Shown here one piece after another: positions 7,295 to 13,180 of a stretch of 13,180 bases of DNA. This DNA comes from Candidatus Omnitrophota bacterium (GTDB lineage: Bacteria > Omnitrophota > Gorgyraeia > Duberdicusellales > 4484-171), in NCBI GenBank assembly GCA_016939345.1, contig JAFGHG010000018.1:1-13180 (forward strand), read 5' to 3'. How positions within the stretch are numbered: position 1 is the stretch's first letter; each line of letters opens with the position of its first letter. Below the pieces are notes generated by a model. It did not search any database and had not been told where the DNA came from. It worked only from the letters and a program-made list of their open reading frames with translations. Made by a program: the position numbers and the translations under genes.

Positions 7295-8479
7295 ATGCGA
7301 ATACTTTTCATGCCTTCATCATTCATTCCGGTTATAGGAGGGGTCCAAACAGTGGTTTATGATCTGGCTGAATATTTTTTTAGCAAGGATCACCAGGTTA
7401 AAGTCATTACCAATCGTTATCCAAGGAATCTTCCAGAGGCAGAGAATATAGAAGGCATTGATATAAAACGCTGGCTGTTTTTAAAGCCGGGCATAAAACA
7501 TCTAAGAAATAGAAGGATAGATATATTTCTAGCATCCATATATTTTTATCCCAGAACCCTGGCATCTTTGGCAAAAGAGATAAGAGAATTCAAGCCGGAA
7601 GTTGTTAACGTGCACTACCCAGATATACAGACGGCATTTGTTTTGAAGATCTTAAATAAGGCAAAATTTAGATTAATAGTTTCTCTGCACGGCTATGATA
7701 TTGAACGATGGTTTAATACAGACCCAAGATTCAACCTTAAAGTAAACACAGATAAAGAGAGGATGGCTTATCCTGATTTTGTCCTATTGAAGGAGATTCT
7801 GGAAAAGGCAGATGCTGTAACTGCCTGCTCTAAATATCTTTTATCCAAGACTACCGAGCTTTTTCCCAAGATAAAAGAAAAAGGTTATGTGGCCTATAAC
7901 GGAATTAACCCAGATCAATTTAATAACAGCGAGATATTTAAACAAAACAGCGATTACATCTTAGCTTACGGCCGTCTGAGCTACCAGAAAGGATTCGATA
8001 TTTTATTAGAAGCCTTTTCCAGATTGGCAAACAAAGCTTTAGGTCTTAAGCTTTTGATTATCGGTGAGGGAGAAGAAAGAGAAAACCTAGAGAAAAAAAC
8101 TATAGAATTAAGACTTGAGCAAAGGGTAAGATTCATAGGTCCGGTTAGTTACAAAGACTTGGCTAAATATATAAAGGGGAGTAAATTTGTGGTGATACCT
8201 TCTCGCTGGGAGCCATTTGGCCTGGTAGCTCTAGAATCTTTTGCTTGTGCCAGAACAGTCATTGCTACAACAAGCGGAGGCATTCAGGAAATAGTAAGAG
8301 ATGGCCAAAATGGGTTGGTGGTTGAGAAAGAGAACCCTTTCAGTTTAAGCAAAGCCATATCAAAACTGATCGAAGAAGAGCAATTAAGAGCGGCTTTAGA
8401 GATAAACAGCCTAAAGACCATTGCCCAGTTTACTAAAGAGAGCATGTGCGGGTTTTACCAAGAACTTTTTAGGCCGTGA
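7295..8479 (+). CDS. GT4 family glycosyltransferase (3)
   Basis: A 394-aa GT-B glycosyltransferase. MRILFMPSSFIPVIGGVQTV contains the typical GGVQ loop (15-18). VNVHYPD is at 104-110 and VSLHGYDIERW at 129-139. The donor domain has AYGRLSYQKGFDILLEAF (224-241; R227 and K232 for phosphate binding), LLIIGEGEERENLE (253-266) and the EX7E pair E306/E314 in WEPFGLVALESFACARTVIA, followed by TTSGGIQEIV. It is closer to the common PimA/RfaB-like GT4 style than the other two in this window. The start lies 1 nt after the methyltransferase-like stop, so translation is probably coupled. It is the last soluble transferase before the run of membrane enzymes. Donor and acceptor are unknown. Confidence 0.94.
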   Translation: MRILFMPSSFIPVIGGVQTVVYDLAEYFFSKDHQVKVITNRYPRNLPEAENIEGIDIKRWLFLKPGIKHLRNRRIDIFLASIYFYPRTLASLAKEIREFKPEVVNVHYPDIQTAFVLKILNKAKFRLIVSLHGYDIERWFNTDPRFNLKVNTDKERMAYPDFVLLKEILEKADAVTACSKYLLSKTTELFPKIKEKGYVAYNGINPDQFNNSEIFKQNSDYILAYGRLSYQKGFDILLEAFSRLANKALGLKLLIIGEGEERENLEKKTIELRLEQRVRFIGPVSYKDLAKYIKGSKFVVIPSRWEPFGLVALESFACARTVIATTSGGIQEIVRDGQNGLVVEKENPFSLSKAISKLIEEEQLRAALEINSLKTIAQFTKESMCGFYQELFRP

Positions 8480-8486
8480 TATATAA

Positions 8487-8493
8487 AAGGAGA
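8487..8493 (+). promoter_or_regulatory. Strong Shine-Dalgarno for the O-antigen ligase/polymerase gene
   Basis: AAGGAGA lies 7 nt before the ATG at 8501, within the 21-nt gap after the third GT4 gene. It is one of the few good ribosome-binding sites in the window and fixes the start of this membrane protein. Confidence 0.8.
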
Positions 8494-8500
8494 AATTAAA

Positions 8501-9883
8501 ATGGATTGGATTTTTGTCTTGGTCCTAGTCGGCGGCATAGGAATTTTATTGATATCGATAATCAAAGGCAAAAGCTCCATGAGAAACCTTTTTTACTTCT
8601 GGATAGCCAGCTTTTGTTTCGGCCCCCGCGCACTGGAGATAGATAAAGACTTCAGGCTGTTTTTTATAGAGGCCATAACCATTATCGTCTTTGTCTTAAT
8701 GCTTATGCATTATAATGTGAACATATTTCAGGATTACCGCAAGATTTATCCCAAATTTACAGGGCTTCTTATGATAGCCAGTATCTGGGCTTATTATATG
8801 GGCACAACCTTTAAATTAACCTGGGGCAGGATCTTGAGCGAAGGAATAATATTTTTTATGATCATGCCTACTTTTTATATTGTCTATATGGGATTTAAGC
8901 ATTTAAATGTGAGGTTCGACAAGATTATACTGGTTTTAGCTCTAGGAGGCATGGTTCTTGCTATGGTATCGGTTGTCTTTTATTTTGCACCCGGTCTTGC
9001 CAAACTCCTGCCCGAGAGTCTTGTTTCCGGCCAGGAATCAAAACTCATCGAGGTCAAATACGAAGATATAAGGCTGAAAAGCGGTGAACGCTGGAATAGA
9101 GGAGGAGCGTCTTTTTGGGGCATGCTTTTAGTCTCTGCTTTTTATGCAACAATATTATTTCCGATTTGGACCATGGCCAAGAGAACCCACGATCCGGCTA
9201 AGAAAGGTATTTTTTTCGGGCTTTGTATATTGCTTTTTGTTTCAGTCTTGATTGCCGGCCAGCGAAGTGTTTGGCTAGGGGTTTTATTTGGTTTTACTTT
9301 CTATGCATTATTAAAAGGATTCAAAGGCTTCTTCTTCGGCGGCCTGCTGTCTATACTCCTGTCTCCTTTGCTGCCTCATCAGATATATGAACGATTTTTT
9401 TCCAGCTTTGATGCCAGTCAGCAGACAGTGGCTGTAAGGCTCGTACGTTATAAATTTGCCTGGTTTGTCTGGACAGAACACCCGATTCTCGGCAGCGGCT
9501 GGGCTGGCAGCGGCTGGGTTCATAATTTTGTTTTACAGCTGGGAGCTAACATGGGGACCATCGGCTTTCTTATTTTTGTGCTCTGGCTTTTAAATATCTT
9601 CTTTAAAACATTTGCAGTATATAAAAACACAACCGAAGAAAATGCTTATAAAGATGTCCATTTATGTATAATGTCGTCTTTTGTCTTATTTTTCGGACCG
9701 ATGATCGGAGAATCTGTAATTAACTGGTCGGTATTTATGATACCTTTCTGGTTTCTTTGTGCTGTTTTGTATAATTACAGTACCGGAAACGTAAAGTATG
9801 AGCACATGGGAAGAGAGCTGACTATAGTCGACGAGAAAAGAGAAAAGATTTTAGAGGCAAGAAGAAAAAGAAGGAGGTTTTAA
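8501..9883 (+). CDS. O-antigen ligase/polymerase family membrane protein (Wzy/WaaL, Wzy_C type)
   Basis: A 460-aa polytopic protein with about 11-13 hydrophobic segments. The Wzy_C-type signature is in the second half: IAGQRSVWLGVLFG (251-264), then RLVRYKFAWFVWTEHPILGSG (starting at R313) with HPILGSG at 327-333, and HNFVLQLGANMGTIGF at 341-356. These correspond to the arginine, HPxxGxG and HN motifs of the periplasmic loop in O-antigen ligases and polymerases. It would join a lipid-carried glycan to lipid A-core or another acceptor, or polymerise repeat units, outside the inner membrane. Ligase and polymerase cannot be told apart from the sequence. Odd points: a tandem GSGWA/GSGWV in the active loop, and a charged cytoplasmic tail (about 430-460) ending in RRKRRRF. 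It is followed after 2 nt by the GT39-like gene. Confidence 0.88.
   Translation: MDWIFVLVLVGGIGILLISIIKGKSSMRNLFYFWIASFCFGPRALEIDKDFRLFFIEAITIIVFVLMLMHYNVNIFQDYRKIYPKFTGLLMIASIWAYYMGTTFKLTWGRILSEGIIFFMIMPTFYIVYMGFKHLNVRFDKIILVLALGGMVLAMVSVVFYFAPGLAKLLPESLVSGQESKLIEVKYEDIRLKSGERWNRGGASFWGMLLVSAFYATILFPIWTMAKRTHDPAKKGIFFGLCILLFVSVLIAGQRSVWLGVLFGFTFYALLKGFKGFFFGGLLSILLSPLLPHQIYERFFSSFDASQQTVAVRLVRYKFAWFVWTEHPILGSGWAGSGWVHNFVLQLGANMGTIGFLIFVLWLLNIFFKTFAVYKNTTEENAYKDVHLCIMSSFVLFFGPMIGESVINWSVFMIPFWFLCAVLYNYSTGNVKYEHMGRELTIVDEKREKILEARRKRRRF
9491..9518 (+). repeat. 13-bp tandem direct repeat encoding GSGWA-GSGWV
   Basis: GGCAGCGGCTGGG occurs at 9491-9503 and again at 9506-9518, a period of 15 nt or 5 codons. 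It sits in the O-antigen ligase/polymerase gene between the HPILG and HN motifs and keeps the frame, giving residues 331-340 as two near-identical pentapeptides. This is consistent with a small in-frame duplication. Confidence 0.75.
9871..9877 (+). promoter_or_regulatory. Shine-Dalgarno for the GT39-like gene, inside the upstream coding end
   Basis: AAGGAGG, nearly the full anti-SD complement, ends 8 nt before the ATG at 9886. It lies within the arginine codons of the last residues (RRRF) of the O-antigen ligase/polymerase gene, so the same bases serve as coding sequence and ribosome-binding site. Confidence 0.85.
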
Positions 9884-9885
9884 AA

Positions 9886-11064
9886 ATGAATCGGCTGCCA
9901 AAATACGGGCTTTTTATAATACCCTTGATAATAAATATTTTTTTTATCAGCGGTTATGAACCGGAAGTCGTATCGGGAAGCGACCCGGTTGAATACCAGA
10001 TAATAGCAAGTAACATCCTGCAGAGGCTCGATTTTTTTGACGGCAGGAGTTATGCTTTCAGGCCGCCTCTTTATCCTTTTTTTATAAGCGTTGTCTTTGC
10101 GGTCATGGGAAAATTTACTTTTAATATTTTTATCGCTCAGGCTATAACAGCCGCCCTTTCAGCAGTCCTTATATACCAGGCAGCAAAGCTTTTATCAGGA
10201 AAGTTAGCGGCCATAACCGCTTGGTACCTGATGATTTTAAACCCTTATACCTTGCTTTTCTGCAAACAAGTTTTACGCACAAACCTAATTATTTTTTGGC
10301 TGTCGGCTTTTTTATGCCTTATTCTCTACGCCCGAATAAATAAATATAAAAAATTATATCAGAGTTTGTTTTTTGGGTTTACCTGCGGCCTGGGGGCCCT
10401 TCTTGCGCCTTCAGTCATGCCTTGGATTATTGCTTACTGGGTAATTGTAATATTTGACAAGGGATTTAAGCTTGGTGACAGGATAAAGTGGGCTTTGCTG
10501 AGCATGGTTGTCTTTTCAGTGGTAGTTTCTCCGTGGTTTTTAAGAAATTACCAGCTATTTAAAACTCCGGTCTTTGTCAGCTCATGCGGATTTAATTTTT
10601 ATGTAGGCAACAACCCTTACTCAAACGGCACATTCCACATGCCTCACATCGAGGATTTTTCTGACCAGGAAAGAAAGGATGAGGTTTCAATGGACAGGGC
10701 TATTTTAAAAAAGTCCCTTGATTACTGCAAAAGAAATCCCTTAGCCACAATCCAAAGGATTCCGGCGAAGATTTACTACTTTTTCGAAAGCCCGGCAAAC
10801 CCTTTATTAAATTTATTTGACATTATTCTGACAATCGCCTTTTTATTTTCACTTTATATTGCCAAAGATTACCCGGATTCAAGGTATAAATTCTTGCTCT
10901 GGCCATTTTTACTGCGTTTTGTCGTGGTCATGGTCTTCTTTAGTACATGGAGGTACAGGGTAGAAGTCTACCCGTTTATTTATATTTTTATATCGATGGT
11001 TCTGGCCAAGCATTTGATAAAAAAATACAATATTCAGATTTATAAAGATGATTTGCGAGTTTAG
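9886..11064 (+). CDS. GT39/ArnT-like polytopic glycosyltransferase (PMT_2 type)
   Basis: A 392-aa integral membrane protein with about 10-11 hydrophobic segments, of the GT-C type that uses polyprenyl-phosphate sugars on the outer face of the inner membrane. After the first membrane helix (7-22) the first outer loop carries SGSDPVEYQIIASNILQ (30-46). D33 and E36 match the family's catalytic acidic site. FRPPLYPFFISVVFAV (58-73) is the conserved loop end. SPWFLRNYQLF (215-225) and GFNFYVGNNPY (235-245) form the typical mid-protein loop motif, and STWRYRVEVYPFI (353-365) is the usual C-terminal Arg-rich motif before the last helix. The protein is shorter than ArnT (about 550 aa) because the periplasmic C-terminal domain is small. 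The strong Shine-Dalgarno and 2-nt gap support the start. Which sugar it transfers, and whether to glycan, lipid or protein, is unknown. Confidence 0.86.
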   Translation: MNRLPKYGLFIIPLIINIFFISGYEPEVVSGSDPVEYQIIASNILQRLDFFDGRSYAFRPPLYPFFISVVFAVMGKFTFNIFIAQAITAALSAVLIYQAAKLLSGKLAAITAWYLMILNPYTLLFCKQVLRTNLIIFWLSAFLCLILYARINKYKKLYQSLFFGFTCGLGALLAPSVMPWIIAYWVIVIFDKGFKLGDRIKWALLSMVVFSVVVSPWFLRNYQLFKTPVFVSSCGFNFYVGNNPYSNGTFHMPHIEDFSDQERKDEVSMDRAILKKSLDYCKRNPLATIQRIPAKIYYFFESPANPLLNLFDIILTIAFLFSLYIAKDYPDSRYKFLLWPFLLRFVVVMVFFSTWRYRVEVYPFIYIFISMVLAKHLIKKYNIQIYKDDLRV

Positions 11065-11080
11065 CTCTCGTACTTTTAAA

Positions 11081-13096
11081 ATGGAAAAATTGTTTTTGAA
11101 TGATAAATTAATTATTTTTCTGCTCTGTTTGCTTTCGGCATTTTTTGTCTTTGCAGGAATTAATTTATATCCTTTATTCGGAGATGAGTACCAGTCTATA
11201 ATTGCGGCCAAGAACCTGGGGAGTAATATATTTAATCTTAATTATTTTTTTCTCCTCAATCTCTGGATGCGCTTCGGCAACAGCGAGATATGGTTAAGGA
11301 GCCTTTCCGCAATATTTGGCATCATCACGGTGATAATTTTATATTTTTGCGGAAAAAAAGTAGGCGGGCGGAAAGCCGGTCTATTAACCGGTTTTCTCAG
11401 TTCATCCTCGCCTTTTCTTGTTTACCAGTCGCAGCAGTTAAGATTTTATTCTTTTTTTATAATGGCTACAGCGCTTTTTATGTTAACCTCTTTCAATTTT
11501 CTAAACGACAAAAAATCAACAAAAACAAGAATCTATCTTATCTTGAGCGGTTTGCTTCTTCTTTTCTCCCATGCTTTTAGTCTTTTGGTAATAAGTGCGC
11601 AATTGCCGGCGGTACTGATAATTTCTCTGCCAAAAAAACAAAGGATTAAAGCCGTTATAATCACATCTTTAAGTATTATTTTTTTATTAGCCCTGGGCCT
11701 TGTACCTTCCTTAAGAAGCATTATCTGGGGTTTTGTCCAGTCACACAGCAACACAGCCCACAGACTAGATATGGTGATTAGGCCGGTTTCTTTAATAAAT
11801 TTCCTAAAATTACCTTTTACTTTTTTTATTTTTACATTTGGCTACAGCGTGTACCCTTTTTTTAACCCGCTGCTTCAAGCCTTTATTGCTTTAGCGATGC
11901 TTTTAGTTGTTTTTTTGTCTATAAAGGGCAGCGCTCAGATGTTTAAAATAAAATCTTCCGTTTACATGCCGGCAATATACTTTCTGGCTGTTGTGGTTGC
12001 GTTCATCATCATAGACCCTTTTGGCGGAGCTTGGGCTTGCGGACTCGAGCCAAGGCATGTCGCATTTGCCTGGCCGGTTTTTATAATATGCTTATCAGTT
12101 GCGATATCCAAACTTTCTAAAAAGACAGTCCTTTCTATTTTATTTTTTTTCATTATCGTAAACCTTTTTTCTCTGGTTGCCCGCCAAAAGAAACTTTGGC
12201 TTTATTCCGAGATGATAGACTATAGAAAAGCCTCTGAGCTGGCTTATCAGGCAGCAAGCCTCAAGCCTATGCTAATGTTTGACGGCCAGGGATTGCCCAT
12301 AGACTATTACTTTCCTAAAGACTTAGAGCGCTTTAGCTTATTCGAAAAGTCAAAATATGAGATACTAAAAACCGCATCTACAAAAGAAGAGATCCTTATT
12401 GTCAAGAACAACACTATTGCCAGACTCAAATACCGCTTTGATGAGGTTTTAAAAGAAATAGAGAAAGATTTTTATTTGATATCAAGTTACAGCAAGTATC
12501 CTTTTTTTGGATATTTACTGAAGAAAAAACCTTCCGAGGGTTTTTTGATAGATGCTTCTTCTGGCCAAGTTAGGCAGCCGATTACTACATATGGTGTAGA
12601 ATTCAAAGATCTTGAGTTGCCCTTAAACTTGAGCTTTGATAAAAAACAATATAAAGTATCGGGCGAGTTCTCGATAGGCCGCGAAAAGTCCGATAGTTTC
12701 CAGGAGATACCCCTTTCCGGTGATTTTACATGCAGAAAGATAAATCTTTTAAGCAATATGATAGTTATAAATATAATTCAAGGCCAGAAAGTCGCAGAAG
12801 TAATCCTAGAGGATAAAGCCGGTAAAATCTATGTTTTTCCTTTGCGTTTAGGGATTGAGACTCAGGATTGGAGCAAACCCTCATTAAAGGTTAATAAGTG
12901 CGAAACTGTTTATACCTGGCGAAAGCTTTTTAGTTTTACCGGCAGGACATCTTATCCTGGGGCCTGGGAGGATTTTTCCGCCGGAATTTACGGTTCAAGC
13001 ATCGAATTCAATAAACCCATGGTTTTAAGAAAAATAACTTTTCGTTATACGGCAGAAGAAGGGGAGCTGTTTGTATGGGGACTGGGACTCGGTTAA
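11081..13096 (+). CDS. GT39-like membrane glycosyltransferase with extra C-terminal domain
   Basis: Residues are numbered from the alternative ATG at 11048 (682 aa). I prefer the ATG at 11081 (residue 12, MEKLFLNDKLIIFLL, 671 aa): it starts 16 nt after the previous stop and directly precedes the first helix, whereas 11048 overlaps the upstream gene by 17 nt. Neither has a Shine-Dalgarno. About 11 membrane segments span 20-377. GDEYQSIIAAKNL (45-57) carries the acidic pair D46/E47 of the catalytic loop. SPFLVYQSQQLRFYSFF (121-137) is a GT39 hallmark, and EPRHVAFAWPVF (334-345) matches the family's ExRY-P motif. Residues 385-495 form the usual extracytoplasmic part. Residues 500-682 are an added, apparently beta-strand-rich domain with FPLRLGIETQDW (597-608) and a final ITFRYTAEEGELFVWG. 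It is likely a polyprenyl-phosphate-sugar-dependent transferase; the added domain's function is unknown. Confidence 0.83.
   Translation: MEKLFLNDKLIIFLLCLLSAFFVFAGINLYPLFGDEYQSIIAAKNLGSNIFNLNYFFLLNLWMRFGNSEIWLRSLSAIFGIITVIILYFCGKKVGGRKAGLLTGFLSSSSPFLVYQSQQLRFYSFFIMATALFMLTSFNFLNDKKSTKTRIYLILSGLLLLFSHAFSLLVISAQLPAVLIISLPKKQRIKAVIITSLSIIFLLALGLVPSLRSIIWGFVQSHSNTAHRLDMVIRPVSLINFLKLPFTFFIFTFGYSVYPFFNPLLQAFIALAMLLVVFLSIKGSAQMFKIKSSVYMPAIYFLAVVVAFIIIDPFGGAWACGLEPRHVAFAWPVFIICLSVAISKLSKKTVLSILFFFIIVNLFSLVARQKKLWLYSEMIDYRKASELAYQAASLKPMLMFDGQGLPIDYYFPKDLERFSLFEKSKYEILKTASTKEEILIVKNNTIARLKYRFDEVLKEIEKDFYLISSYSKYPFFGYLLKKKPSEGFLIDASSGQVRQPITTYGVEFKDLELPLNLSFDKKQYKVSGEFSIGREKSDSFQEIPLSGDFTCRKINLLSNMIVINIIQGQKVAEVILEDKAGKIYVFPLRLGIETQDWSKPSLKVNKCETVYTWRKLFSFTGRTSYPGAWEDFSAGIYGSSIEFNKPMVLRKITFRYTAEEGELFVWGLGLG
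13059..13066 (+). promoter_or_regulatory. Shine-Dalgarno for the truncated last gene
   Basis: AAGGGGAG ends 8 nt before the ATG at 13075, still inside the coding region of the large GT39-like gene. It is the main support for a start at 13075 for the gene that runs off the right edge. Confidence 0.65.
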
Positions 13097-13180
13097 AAAG
13101 TGATGATTTTTTATGCCTTGGGTTTATAGCTATATTTTCCCTTGCCATAATTTATTTTTTTCATTTTGATGTTTTCTTAA
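13075..13180 (+). CDS. N-terminal fragment of a further membrane protein, cut by the window end
   Basis: An ATG at 13075 opens a frame of 35 codons with no stop before the window ends. It begins MGTGTRLKSDDFLCLGFIAI and continues with a hydrophobic stretch (residues about 12-30) that reads as a first transmembrane helix, preceded by two basic residues (R6, K8). A Shine-Dalgarno (13059-13066) is well spaced. The gene overlaps the end of the GT39-like gene by 22 nt in another frame, consistent with the tight packing of the locus. The other ATG nearby (13102) stops after eight codons. By position it could be another GT-C/GT39 or YfhO-like membrane protein, but 35 residues are too few to assign a family. 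Confidence 0.6.
   Translation, partial: MGTGTRLKSDDFLCLGFIAIFSLAIIYFFHFDVFL

Larger units (their letters stand above)
1..13180 (+). other. Internal part of a single co-directional polysaccharide operon
   Basis: Twelve co-directional genes follow one another with junctions (nt between stop and start) of +5, -4, +10, +18, -4, +8, +1, +21, +2, +16 (or -17) and -22. I see no terminator hairpin followed by a T-run and no clear promoter between genes. This supports one transcript entering from the left and leaving at the right, with promoter and terminator outside the window. Confidence 0.75.

Noticed and set aside
8480..8500. Longest intergenic gap (21 nt), considered as an operon boundary between soluble and membrane enzymes
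   Set aside because: It is filled by the Shine-Dalgarno and its spacer; there is no terminator hairpin upstream of it.
11290..11580. A 96-codon plus-strand frame inside the large GT39-like gene
   Set aside because: It is out of frame with a well-supported membrane protein; its composition follows from the shifted reading of hydrophobic codons and it has no independent evidence.

Overview
The window is a stretch of a bacterial surface-polysaccharide (O-antigen, capsule or LPS-like) biosynthesis locus. All recognisable genes lie on the + strand, packed end to end: two have ATGA stop/start overlaps, most other gaps are 1-21 nt, and there is no intergenic stretch over 21 nt. I see no rRNA, tRNA, CRISPR array, insertion sequence, promoter or terminator. 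The window therefore looks like the inside of one long operon that runs off both edges.

Layout: (1) GT9 heptosyltransferase-like protein, probably cut at its 5' end (to 1227); (2) GT2 glycosyltransferase (1233-2192); (3) second GT9 protein (2189-3322); (4) and (5) two GT4 glycosyltransferases (3333-4535, 4554-5735); (6) PIG-L/LmbE-type zinc N-deacetylase (5732-6544); (7) SAM-methyltransferase-like protein with a degenerate SAM motif (6553-7293); (8) third GT4 enzyme (7295-8479); (9) polytopic O-antigen ligase/polymerase (Wzy_C fold) protein (8501-9883); (10) GT39/ArnT-like polytopic glycosyltransferase (9886-11064); (11) larger GT39-like membrane glycosyltransferase with an extra C-terminal, probably beta-rich domain (11081 or 11048 to 13096); (12) the first 35 codons of a further membrane protein, starting inside gene 11 at 13075 and running off the right edge.

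How the genes fit together (inference): the soluble GT9, GT2 and GT4 enzymes would build an oligosaccharide on a lipid carrier at the inner face of the membrane. The deacetylase and the methyltransferase-like protein could modify sugars in it. On the outer face, the Wzy/WaaL-type protein would polymerise or ligate the glycan, and the GT39-like proteins would add sugars from polyprenyl-phosphate donors. No flippase, initiating phosphoglycosyltransferase, chain-length regulator or sugar-nucleotide synthesis gene is present, so these must lie outside the window or elsewhere in the genome.

Organism: a bacterium with an AT-rich genome, probably Gram-negative because of the two GT9 (ADP-heptose-type) proteins. 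The gene style, namely GT9 proteins with a four-cysteine C-terminal cluster, the methyltransferase-like family and many GT39 proteins, reminds me of uncultivated groups such as Candidatus Omnitrophota. That is an impression from family resemblance, not something the sequence proves. I found no clearly new type of system. The points most worth checking are the extra domain on gene 11, the truncated gene 12, the degenerate methyltransferase next to a deacetylase, and the tandem GSGW duplication in gene 9.
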